Shown here: piece after piece, positions 1-10,713 of the stretch
Numbering within the stretch: the first letter of the stretch is position 1
Layout: each line of letters begins with the position of its first letter
The notes under the pieces: generated by a model
The model's database searches: none
Seen by the model: only the letters and a program-made list of their open reading frames with translations
Told to the model about the DNA's origin: nothing
Made by a program: the position numbers and the translations under genes
NCBI GenBank assembly: GCA_000711775.1
Contig: ARYC01001300.1
Coordinates: forward strand, 21,013-85,012
Source: Oxytricha trifallax
Taxonomy: Eukaryota; Ciliophora; Spirotrichea; Sporadotrichida; Oxytrichidae
Direction of reading: 5' to 3'
Length of the DNA: 64,000 bases

Positions 1-581
1 ATACATTTCTTTGCTGTGAGTGTTTAAAAGTTCTTCCTCCTTTATCAGTTCTCTTCTCTACTTACCAGTTTCTTTGTCTGTAAATTCCACAAGAAATCCA
101 ATATTTTTCGTTTCTGATCCATACTCACTATGATTAAGTTAAAATTTGTTCGATAAATAAACTTTGCTTACAATTGAGATATAATCCTAGCTACTGAGTT
201 CTTGGATGGTTCAATGATTTTCTTATCGCTCTACTTTCTTAAGGGCTCCTTAGTTTCCTCTTAAACACCTTGCATTTATTTAGGGAGCTTATTCTTCTGG
301 AAGACTTCCTTTACGAGGTATTTCTGGACTATTCCTGGAGCGTCATGAGCGAACATTTCGAAGCACTCCCATGTGTCTGCTTCTTGACCATATCCCTTCC
401 ATCTTACCAAGAATTCAATCTAATTAGTCTTCTCTTTCAATCTGTACCCCTCAATGTGATCGATCTCATATTCCTATTCATCATCAGAACTCGCTTTAGA
501 ATCACTTTGCTAATTAGAGGCGTTCATATCTAAGACTTTTGTAGATGAGTGCTGACTTCTCTTTTTTCTCTTTCCGGGCAT
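1..581 (-). CDS. HP1-like chromodomain protein (partial, C-term off window)
   Basis: Minus-strand gene starting at 581. About 45 residues of basic and Ser/Gln-rich N-terminus precede a chromodomain: YEIDHIEGYRL, then EFLVRWKGYG and the ADTWE signature, so the aromatic cage residues Y, W and W are present. A 44 nt GT..AG intron at 128-171 restores frame; the next exon (FEYGSETKNIGFLVEF) looks like the start of a chromo-shadow domain, which runs off the left edge. HP1-type proteins bind methylated H3K9/K27 in heterochromatin; in ciliates such chromodomain proteins also act in IES elimination (family knowledge, not shown here). TAG/TAA are read as Gln. Chosen start is the first ATG after AT-rich DNA. 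Confidence 0.8.
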
Positions 582-722
582 TTCTTTTTAAGTGCTAATT
601 TATTACTTAATTTATACTTCCCTCAAATTTGCGTTCCTTAAATATCTCACAAGGAATTTATCATTAAAATTTAAGAAGAATTGGTATCTTGAGACTCAGA
701 CAAACTCGATTGCATAAACTCT

Positions 723-1992
723 TCAAAGCATTCTTCTGACCAATTCGTTGATTTGGTCCTCATTTAAAGTTAAAAACCATTTTGATAAGGATGTCTCTTC
801 TCAGCGAAGCCCTTTCTTGGGGAGTTTAGCTTCAAAATATAAAAATTAAAAATAATTATTTTAATATTATGATACTATAGTGATGAGATTTAGTTTACTG
901 AATTTGTAAAGTTTCTTGAAATAATTTTGGAGGAGTGATCCAACACAAAATAGATAATATATTATGGATTTATGATGCAAAATCATGCATATATTTATTA
1001 ATTAGGAGCAATATTACTCTTAATATAAATTTATTGATATATAAGTAATAGAGAAAATATATGGATTGAATTATTTAAGAAGAATTGTGTAAATTTGTAT
1101 TATTTTGTCCTCTCTGTTGCCCCAAACGCCACCATTTTGTTGTTTTAATTGTTCTGGGGAGTTGAGCTTGAATGGCCAGAGGAAGTTGTTAGCTTCCTTG
1201 AAGTGAGGGCCGACAGTAGCAATCTCGTGAATAAGATCTTCAACGCTTGAAAGTCCTTGCTTGGTGAGGGAGTTCTCAACGATGGCGTTGTCAGTGAGTG
1301 GGATTCTTGATCCGTTGACCTTACCGTAACCTCTCTTGTAAACAAGCTTGGCAATGGTTTATTGAGAAGGATAACCATAGGTGATGTATGGCTCAACTCT
1401 TCTGAGCATGTTGATGGTTGCCTTGTTCAATCTCACGAACACACCGTTGTGCAATTGTCTCAATCTGAGGAGTTGCATGATCTTTTTGCACTTGGGGTCG
1501 AGCTTGTTGATACTATTTTCATTTTTTAAAGTTTCCCATATCAAATAATAAAAGGTTAAAACCTTATAAAATATGGAGGAGTGAATCAATGGGATTAATA
1601 TTAAAAATAGAAATTATCACCCAAAAACAGCTACTTTAAAAGCATGAGATACTTACCCTCTGGTTCTGATGGCGAAAGCAACCTTGGCTTCAGCGGGAAC
1701 GAAGAAATTACCTGAGGCCTTGGCTTGTCTGAGGTTGGAAACAAGAGTCTTCTCTTGAGCTTGGTACTCATTGTAGTATTTTTCAGCATTGACAGCAACT
1801 TGCTTTCTCTTCTCAGCTCTCTCCTTTCTCTCTCTATCTCTTCTCTCCTTGAGCTCCTTCAATAACTTGGCGTCTCTAGCTTGCTTCTTTTAGACGTTCT
1901 CAGGGACAACTCTAAAGCGAAATATTCAAAATTCTTAAGATATACACAATTAAAAATATTATAAAACTATTTAAGATATCATACCTTGGCAT
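723..1992 (-). CDS. RPL7: 60S ribosomal protein L7 (uL30)
   Basis: Cytosolic large-subunit protein uL30. The start codon at 1992-1990 is followed after MPR by an intron (1912-1984); exon 2 gives the basic N-terminal helix ([20 protein letters not shown]); intron 2 is 1513-1656. The body has the conserved [19 protein letters not shown] and [18 protein letters not shown]. After GVWGNRED the frame runs into AT-rich sequence, but 351 bp further on the sequence resumes at a second GAGGAC and gives [10 protein letters not shown] then TGA, exactly the family's C-terminus. The intervening stretch is therefore an IES. No other copy of the last exon is seen. This is one of the best anchors for the germline interpretation. 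Confidence 0.95.
762..1112 (-). other. IES in RPL7, pointer GAGGAC
   Basis: Direct repeat GAGGAC (minus strand) at 1112-1107 and 761-756. Removing 351 bp including one copy joins GNRED to [10 protein letters not shown] and the TGA stop. The insert is AT-rich and has no GT..AG ends at the junction, so it is not an intron. Confidence 0.9.
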
Positions 1993-2191
1993 TGTGATTG
2001 CTTAATATATAAAATAATTAATACTCAATTAATAATACTTTTTAATGCACGCCGCTCTCTCAATTTGTTCCAACTAACACCTCTCATATCTAAACATATG
2101 AAACATCATATATTATTAGCAGTATGATAGTGAATTATGAAAATTGAATCTTTAATTTTATTCATATTAATAAATAAATAATTGCGCAAAC

Positions 2192-3505
2192 ATGCCTCCT
2201 AAACAGTAAAATACAAGATCACGTAAAGATTCTTTAGTAAGATAAAGCAACCTTGCCTCTACAAAACCTCTCTCAGAATATTTTTCAATGACAAAGCGGG
2301 GATCTATAACGAATATGAATGGTGCTATAAAGATCCCTTTAGATGAAAAATTAAAGCAATATTACTAAGCTGATTCTATCATAACTCTTGCTTCTAAAAG
2401 ATAATCTATAAACAATAGTAATAGAAGTAGTGGTTATAACACTCGTTCGCATTAAAGTCCAGCAGTTAAATCTACTTCAAGTCGGGGTAGCAAACGTAGA
2501 GACTTAAAGACTAGTGAAAAATAGACACCATAGGTATCTGCCAGGTAAACTCCCAGACAGTCACAACCGTTTTCAAGTCATAAAAACACCTAAGGAAAAG
2601 CGGGCAAATCTAATTTTTAGGTTGAGGATGTGATTTGCAATTAATACCAGCATTAAAAGTTATTGCTTAATGATATTAAAGCTCATAATGAAAGAATCAA
2701 AACTCAAAACAACATGTTCTTTAAACATCCTTCTTCACTATACAGCTGCAACACTAGAGCTTCTTATTAAAAGGCTAATGACTACTAGTTCAAGCCATCT
2801 AACTATACAGTTTCAACTGACCTTACTACAAAGAATCAAAATCAAGATACCACTTCAATGTTTAATTCTCAATAGACAGTTAGTACAGCTTGTAGTGGAT
2901 CAATAAATAAGCGCCAAAGTAATTTAATTATTATTTAATTAATAAATCTTTTTAGGAAATTAAAATAACACAAACAATAATACAAGGCTAACCTCTGAAA
3001 GAGACGATCATTTCGATACTCCTTTTTCAAACTTTGGGAACAAAAGGATTGCTAGACAAGCTACCTAGAAGTAAAGCTTACCTCCGCAATTGGGAAGTTC
3101 TGGAAAAGGATTAATGAATGATAATTTTGGTGTTTCTTTGAATACTCTACAAACTTCTCATGTCAATAATAGGAAATACTTCAAGACGCCAGAGAGAATA
3201 TTTTTAGAGGATTAAAAAAACGGAAACATAAAAATGTTTAACGTATACTCAGATGAGTAGACTTTCCCAGGAATTTACTAAAATAAAGAGTTTTCTCTTA
3301 TTAATATGAATGTCTATCAGAAACAAAGTGTAAGTCAAATATCTTATTATTGTTGTTCATTTTACTTATTTTAACATAGGAATGTGACTATGAAACAGAC
3401 TTAGACAGCTTGAAGAAAGCCAAAGAAATTCTAAGGAAAGATCTAATGGACGCACTTGACTTTTTCGTCAAAAGAGACCCTTTGCTTCTTGTTAATAACA
3501 TTTGA
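2192..3505 (+). CDS. Ser/Asn/Lys-rich protein of unknown function
   Basis: Plus-strand gene starting MPPKQQNTRSRKDSL and ending at TGA 3503-3505. Two introns restore one frame: 2919-2955 (37 nt) and 3330-3379 (50 nt), both GTAA..AG. The first two thirds is low-complexity, rich in Ser, Asn, Lys and Arg, with many TAA/TAG Gln codons. The C-terminus after intron 2 is the most ordered part: an acidic/basic helix (YETDLDSLKKAKEILRKDLM) followed by DALDFFVKRDPLLLVNNI. I recognise no family. The next gene (3987-5452) has a similar composition and intron pattern but no obvious alignment. Confidence 0.75.
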
Positions 3506-3986
3506 GAAGTTTTTCAATATGGAATCTCGTTGTCCCTAAAAATGTCTAATGATAAGACAAAATCACTTAAAATTAAAGTATGATGATTAAAAATATGATA
3601 ATATTAGTTTATTCTATTTAAAAATACTTAGTTAATTATAATTAAATAATTTATTGTTGAAAATATGTAATATAGAAAAATTAAATTAAATATATCAATC
3701 AATTTTGATGAATTATTAACATGAATATTTATAGCTTAAAATTGATTCAATCATCACTATGAAATAAGTAACATTTTATTGTATAAAATTATAGTTCAGA
3801 ATTAAGATAATAATATCAATAAATAATAAATCATAAATAAAGTTAAGCTAAAATTACTGGAATTGCATTAAATTGATTTATATAAAAATTAATAGTTGTT
3901 TTTAAATTGATTATTATCTTAAATTTATTAGTTTTCCCAAATTAACTGTGCAATATTACTCCCTCTCACCTTCATAACTTGTAAAT
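3506..3986. other. AT-rich intergenic stretch
   Basis: About 480 bp of AT-rich sequence between two same-strand genes. I see no ORF, RNA gene or clear repeat in it. Confidence 0.7.
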
Positions 3987-5452
3987 ATGAGTAAAACAAT
4001 CCAAACATCTTAAGCCAAGAATTCCTAAGCATTAATACTTCAAGTCAGGGTCATAAAACCCAATCAGATTAGATTTCTCAGAGAAGCAACCAATTGAATC
4101 CCACGAAACTGAAAGATACAAAGAAGAAAACTAAAGGTAGAAACAATAAGAATGATGTCCTCAGCTAAGACGCTCTCACTTTTCAATCAACTGACGATCA
4201 CTTCACTCAACACAACTTTCAAAGCATCGATGTCAGATCAAACTCCAAGACTCAAATAACACTTGAAACACTTGATTCTAATCCATAATTCAGCCCTAAT
4301 AGACTTAGTGTTCCCGCTAACTTCAAAGCACAATTAAAAGATTCCAATAAAAACTCAATGCAATTAAAAATGGATGATGGAGCTAGACATAAAAAGAATC
4401 AATCTGTATTAGGCAAACTACAACAGAGTCGAGAAAATAGCTCATTGAAGGAGAAAGGTAAATAACTCGTTAAATTTATAAAAAATAATTAGGTAGTTCA
4501 AGAATCATAGTGACCACATAAAAAAATCAAGCAAGAAAATCGAGAAAAGATTCATTGTAAATAGATTCAGGGTCTATAGATTACTAAGAATCACATACCC
4601 AAAGACTTTTTTCTCCATAAAATTAATCATCCTCTAAAATTTCTTATATTTATATTTTATAAAGTATTTCGCTTGGGGATCTACAATTCTTTATCAAGAA
4701 TGGCTATAGAAACAAGAGAGACGTTCTCTGGGAGGGTATGAATGCAAAAACTTAACATATGATGAATAAGTACGTAATTTACTCTCCTCTTTGATGTGTT
4801 TATTTAACTTAAAATATATAGATCATTTCAAACTGGGCTTAGAAATTCATCAAATTTGATGACTAAAATTGTGAAGCATATTACCTTGGATATTGATGCA
4901 TTGAAGTAACCTAAGTAACCCAGCACATTCTGTCCTAATTCCCCAGCAAAGAGCTACAGACAACCATTAGGTTATCAAAAGAGACAAGGATCGTAAATTC
5001 CCAGCTTCCCTAGCACTAGAACACTTGTAATGCATTATTTTACATTTTTTTCTTGAGATTAATTGATAATTATGTAGGATGTACCAGATCACAAAATAGC
5101 CCCAACTATCCCTAAATCCAGAGGTCTGAGAAATCTTAAAGCTGAGATAATGAAGAGCAGTTCTGTGTTTAATAATACAACAAAGGCCGATCCTTCAAGA
5201 GTACCAGTTAGGCTGTTTGATTTAACTTAAGTTAATCAGGTTCAAACTAATGGTAGTACTGCCCTATAACAATCAATAACAAGAGAGAATTTATCAGCTA
5301 CTCGTTAACCTCAGCTAGGCTAAGAAATGGTAAAGCATTTTTAAGGCCATAAAGACACTGAAGTAAATAGCAGCATGGGAAAACCGAAAAATAGCAACCA
5401 TGTCAACGCACAAAGGTTAAAAATGTTTTATACTTCGCAAATCAAAATTTGA
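3987..5452 (+). CDS. Ser/Asn/Lys-rich unknown protein with a frame break near its start
   Basis: Plus-strand gene ending at TGA 5450-5452. From about 4035 on, one frame is open through three introns: 4458-4492, 4770-4821 and 5027-5077, each GT..AG. The protein is polar and Gln/Asn/Ser-rich, with short ordered patches such as ISLGDLQFFIKNGYRNKRDVLWEG cut into two by no feature I recognise. The only plausible start, the ATG at 3987 (MSKTIQTSQAKNSQ), is in a different frame from the body and hits TGA after about 37 codons. Either a small IES or intron between about 4000 and 4035 was missed, or the gene carries a frameshift. Function unknown. Confidence 0.6.
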
Positions 5453-7063
5453 TTGGCTTTCTACAATCTGGAAAATATTAAACAAAACTAAATCAATGTG
5501 GAAGTTAATTAATTATAGAATAATCATGCTTTAATCATAAGAATATCATAAACTATTTTTAAGATTTATTTACAATTTCAAGTTAATATTACAATGTATT
5601 GAATAAACTTATCAACTATTATATTTTAATAATTGAATTTGAATATGAAGTTATGCAAGATAGGATTTTTTAATATAATGAAATTAACGCGAAACTATTA
5701 ATAATAATTATTAACTACATAGTGAATAAAAATTTATGCCAGTTAAATCTAACACAATTATTATTACAGAGGTGGGGTGGGAGTCAAGAAGCAAGAAATA
5801 CAATATCTCTTAGCTATCTTTCTTCCTCTAATATTTTTTAGCAAGTTTATTAAGATATAATTTACCCGTCACTTTTAGCTTTAATTGGTAATTTTTAGTC
5901 ATCATTTATTTAGTATTGTAAATATTCAATTAAAATTGAGAAAATATTGGTAATCAATAAATTGAATGAAATATTTTATATATTTAATAATTATAAATAT
6001 GGTGTGTTGATTTTAGGTAATTCTAATTGAATAAGAAAATAATCAATTAAAATGAATACAAGTTTTATTTTAATTAAAACTAATCATAGACCTATGATAT
6101 AACTTATTGATTTTGATTAACTCAGTAATTAATTATATAAAATTATAAATTTAATTCTTCTACTGCTATTTCTTCTTATATGGTTATATTTGTCAGGGGA
6201 GTAAGAGGTGCCATAAATAATTTACTAAGCCTCTTAGTTTGTTATTTCTGGTAGAATATTATTGCTAACTTTTTCTATCATTACTTGCAAATTTGCTAAT
6301 GAAAAATCTTTAAACAAATTTATTGCTTACTATTTTTAAATGAGTAATTTTAGGTAAGTGGAGTCGATTTATGAATTTAAAGCATTGGTAGTTCATCTAT
6401 AAATTAATATTATAAATATTTCTCAAAAAAAATATTATCTATCTTCGTTAATATATCGATATAACAAATAAACTTATTAATTCTAATTGAATAAAATTAA
6501 TTAAATATTTTTCTTGAAGGAATTTTAATGTAAAATATCAAATTAATTTAAAATTTAACAAAAATTTTATAATTTGATTTTAAAATAATAATAAAACAAT
6601 TGAAACCATTTTTCAAAAGAATAGCTTAATATAGAATTTTTTAATAAACTTTATCTTTAAAAAAATATAGTTATTTAGATCAAACTATTAAATTATATCT
6701 TATTGAATTATTTTGAATTGATATTTTTTATAATTTTAATTAATTATTCACAAAGTTCAACTTTCATGTAAAACAAGTTAATTTTAATTTTAAATCTAAT
6801 TTTTTTCTTTGCTTATTCATACGTTAACTTTTAATATTTTAATTTTGATTTTTTATATAATTTAGTTTAGCATAATTTAAAATGGAGAAAAAAATATTAA
6901 ATAGAAATATTAGCAATGTTGCAAACATTTACTTTCATAGTTTGAATTTGAATATCAATAAAGTAAAACAAATTTTGATTGATAAAAATTTATTTCTATA
7001 TAAACATTTAACTTTGATTTTTTATATAATATAAAGAGGGACAACAATAATATTTTACTATAG
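5453..7063. other. AT-rich non-coding DNA, left part of a segmental duplication
   Basis: About 1.6 kb of very AT-rich sequence without convincing coding potential. From about 5740 it aligns with 9160 onward (shared landmarks: ATTTATGCCAGTTA, and CATTGGTARTTCATCTATAAA). Confidence 0.65.
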
Positions 7064-7840
7064 TCATATTTTTTATTTCAGATGAATAGAATTAGACTTA
7101 CTTTGATTTAAGCCTGTAAGCTCGGATTTCCTAAACAACCTATTAATTATTTTTGTATATCCATAATTTGTAGAATATTGTGAATTGTCAAGTTCTAGTT
7201 TGATTTTATTTTTTAGAAGTATATTAGACATTATCATATTGCTTGGATCCGCTAAGGCATATTTAATAGAAGTTATGCGATTAAACTCAAACAAAAATAG
7301 TAAATTAAGATAATTTTTAATGCGATTTGATGAAGATTATAAAGATGATACTTTAGAAACCGATTAGAGTTAGGAGGCTACCCCACTTTCTCGACCCTTA
7401 CTACTGAATCTAGTAAGTTTCTAGGGAGTTTGAAATTCACTAACACTTGCAATAGAATTCATCTAAACATTAACAAAACAAACATATTTTATAAATATGA
7501 ATTAATAAGTTTTCTTCGCTTCAATTGATCTAATCACAGTTCTTTTTTGTTTCGTTTTTATTTTATTCTTGTTTTTCAACGAACTACTTCCAGAAAATGC
7601 CTAGGCATTCTAAAAATGTCTAATAAATATATAATATAATATTTAATTCTGTTTGTTCATATCCTTCAACTTTTAATTGAAAAAGTTTTCAAAATTGTTA
7701 TTAATATTTTCTCTGAGTTTATCGTTTTCTCTGTTTATTTTAAAGTATATATTTTCACCGTCTTATATTAAGCGTCCTTGTTCGTATATTGGAGATTTCT
7801 TAAGCTTTACCATGCTTGCATTCGATGTTGTACAACCCAT
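7064..7840 (-). CDS. MGC-family small protein, copy A
   Basis: Starts MGCTTSNASMVKLKKSPIYE. Gly2, Cys3 and Ser6 form a typical N-myristoylation plus palmitoylation signal, so a membrane-anchored product is likely. The gene then gives a conserved segment (IYFKINRENDKLRENI), a basic stretch, and after two IESs (7451-7519 and 7283-7327) the conserved C-terminal part (RITSIKYALADP, LDNSQYSTNYGYTKIINRLFRKSEL). Third-position differences from copy B confirm the reading frame. A GTAAGT at the end of this block may start an intron, so the true 3' end is uncertain. No enzyme motif or known domain. The family has four members in this window, all on the minus strand. Confidence 0.7.
7283..7327 (-). other. 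IES in MGC copy A, pointer AATCGCAT
   Basis: Eight-bp direct repeat AATCGCAT (minus strand) bounds a 45 bp AT-rich segment. Removal gives SSNRITSIKYA, in frame and matching copy B. Same position as the 445 bp IES of copy B. Confidence 0.85.
7451..7519 (-). other. IES in MGC copy A, short pointer GC
   Basis: Removing 69 bp between two GC dinucleotides joins SIEA to SVSEFQTP. The equivalent IES in copy B uses GCAA. An intron is unlikely because copy A has no GT at the left boundary. Confidence 0.6.
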
Positions 7841-8573
7841 AATTATTCTGTTCTTGTTTTAGGTTATTAAATTTTATTTTTAGGGGATGAGGTTTTTAGT
7901 TAATTAATTTTCTAAGATTATATTAATAGTTTGTAACACCTGCAAAATTATAATATGTTATTAGTTGGTTTAAAATAGTTTAGGAATAATTAGAAAATAA
8001 TTTGCAATCTCTAAAATTATTTACCAGAACTATGTTATAAAAATAATCAATTAAATTACTATTTATTAACGATTAAGATAAACTTTTCTAATAAAATTAA
8101 TTAATTAGATTCGGTCAATTCAATTTTTATTTAATTAATCTAAAATTTTATGGATTATTAGTTTAAATGAATCATAAAGAAAATTCAAGAAATAGAGTTG
8201 TTATGAAATATGAATAAATTTGTTAATAATAATTTCTCATAATAAAAAACAAAATTAAGATATATATTTTTATGTAGTTTAAATTACGATTTATTTTGAC
8301 GTTATTTTACTTTTAGAATATTTATTATCTTGTATAAATTATATTAAAACATAAATTCATAATCTCATTATCCTTTTATAAATATTGTAAGTATTTTTTA
8401 TCTAAAGGAATTTGTTGGATATATTAATTAATGTGAAACCAAAGTAACAAATCTCCTGGTTTTATGATAATTAGAATTCCATTAACTTTAGTCCAAGTTA
8501 TATGTATCTAATTGAATTGATACTTATAGTAAATAAATCAAAGATTTTTTATATTCATCTCTAATAAACATAT
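7841..8573. other. AT-rich non-coding DNA
   Basis: Upstream region of MGC copy A. Nothing recognisable apart from AT-rich sequence. Confidence 0.6.
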
Positions 8574-8950
8574 TTAAAGGGGAGTCTATCAACTGTTCGC
8601 TCCCACTGTCTTATCGCTGTATAACTAAAGCAATAATAGCTGAATTCTAAGGCTTGGAGGAAGTCAAAGTTTCTATAGAAGCATATAGACTATCTTATTA
8701 ATAAGAAAACTTTGAAGTATTGGGCTCACATCTCTCTTGACCAACGAGCTAATTTGTAAAAAGATTTAATTTTTTGAAACAACAATGTTTTAAGTAGCAA
8801 TTTTCTACCTTTGATTGGTTTAGAAACGGTAAACAAATATTCAGCAATAAGGTTATTAAAAAAGAAAAAATAATAATAGACATGTCTGATTAATCAAAGG
8901 CTCAATATGTTTTAAACACATCAAATTAATTTTTATCGATGTTCTTTTTA
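8574..8950 (+). mobile_element. Decayed TBE transposase fragment
   Basis: Translated with the ciliate code, this stretch reads LKGSLSTVRSHCLIAVQ, then LNSKAWRKSKF, KHIDYL, KKTLKYWAHISLDQRA and FRNGKQIFSNKVIKKEK. These match, in order, the first third of the intact-length TBE transposase at 60472-61536 (STVRYHCMLAVQ, RKQKF, HHIDYL, SKTLKYWAHFPLDQRA, RRNGITFKTVNRVKRV). It lacks the DDE core and terminal repeats. Identity is much lower than among the three TBEs at the right end, so it is an old insertion or a different TBE lineage. It lies between the two copies of the segmental duplication. Confidence 0.8.
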
Positions 8951-10713
8951 TGATCAATTAGCAAAAACATTTTTTAAGAATAAGTTAATGAATTTAAATC
9001 AAGTTTATTTAAGTTTTCCTTTAATATTAAAATTAAATGTTGCATTGGTTTATCCTCTTAAATGTGTTTAAATTATCTTAAGTAACTATATTATTTTTTA
9101 AAATATTTGAAATTAGGATATTTCAATAATATAAGTTTAACATGAAATTATTATTTATTAATTTTCAATAGAGTCCATTACAAATTTATGCCAGTTAGCC
9201 CTAAAATTTTAATTTTACGATAAAAAATCAAGATGACAGAAAGACTATATCCTGCAACTGTCTCTCTTCTTCCAAAATTTTTTATATAATTTACTACGAT
9301 ATAACTTAACCATCACTTTAAGCTTTGATTGATACTTTTTATTAATCATTCATTTAGTATTAAAAGACTTAGATAACTTTGAGATATAAATTAAAAAAAT
9401 TCTTTAATACAAAAACTTATTTTAATAGTTTAAAATAAAAGATTTGCAAAAGTAATTTAACGCTTTTTATAGAAGTAAAGCAAGTAGATATTCAAACTAA
9501 ATGGATATAATATTATTTTTTTTTAATATTCTTAAATTAAATTGTAGAGTTCCAAAATAATAAATAAACTTATAATATAACTTATTGATTTTAAGTAACT
9601 CAGTAATTCAATAATTAATTCAATTATAAAATAAATTCTTCTATGTTTTTGTCTTTTTTTAAGGTTATCCATTTTGTTAAAGTAAGAGGGGTCTTAATAT
9701 TTTTTATTTGACTCTTAGTTTGTTACTATGGGCAATATATTATTACTATTTTATTCAATTAAGACTTTAACTTTTTCTAAGAAAAAATTGTTAAGGAAAT
9801 AAAATGCTGCTTACTATTTTAGAATTAGTAATTTTAGGTTATTGGATTTGATTAATGAGCTTATAACATTGGTAATTCATCTATAAATAAATTACAATTA
9901 ATTCTCATTAAAATATTTCAGATCCATCTATCATTATTGATATTCATGTAAAAATAAAATTGTTATAATTGATTTATACTCGTTTTCAAATTCATTTCTA
10001 ATACATTTTGAGAAAGAAAAAAATATCTTTGATTATTGCTTAGTGCCATGCAACGAAATTTTAAGTATCTCATTATAAATATAATCAATCAAAAACCTCT
10101 TTGCTAAAATTTATTATTCTAAAATAAACACATATTACCTTCAAATATATTTTTAATTTATTTTAAGATTTAACAAAAATACTGCAAATAATTCATCAGA
10201 ATTTAAACAATCAGTTTATGATATATGTTTAAAACATAACTTACTCAATTAAATATTAGGAGAAATGGAGTTTTTTGGGTTGTAAAATATATAAAATTAT
10301 TAATTTACATAAAAATTTAATCGGATTATAATTATGTCACATTAATTTAATAACTTAATAAACATTTTAAATATCTCATATAAATAAAATTAATTGCTTT
10401 ATTATTAAAAACTTCAAAAGAGAGTAAAATCATGAAAATATATGATTATAGAAACAATCGGACATTTTTATAAATAAAAATGAATTTAGAGTTGAAGACA
10501 ATAAAATAAGATATAAAACTTAATCTATTTCTCTAAACATAATTTTAAATTGAGGAATCTCTTTTATTTGAAAATCGATTAAACTTATAGGAAAAATAAT
10601 TACTAAAAGAAAATTAAAAACCAGAAATTTTCTCTCCACTTAATATACTTAATATTAATTACAAATAAATATCAATAAACTAACAATAACTAATTTGATA
10701 TTATTTATAATAA
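8951..10713. other. AT-rich non-coding DNA, flank of segmental duplication copy 2
   Basis: No convincing ORF. The part from about 9160 aligns with 5740 onward; the rest shows no recognisable feature. Confidence 0.6.

Larger units (their letters stand above)
5740..7870. repeat. Segmental duplication copy 1 (with 9160-11930)
   Basis: Non-coding flank and MGC-family gene copy A match the second copy at 9160-11930 in the same order and orientation, with moderate divergence. Copy 2 is longer mainly because one of its IESs is 445 bp rather than 45 bp. Confidence 0.75.

Noticed and set aside
1145-1862. Separate small ORFs in the RPL7 region under the standard code.
   Set aside because: TAA and TAG encode Gln here and introns intervene; they are exons of one gene.
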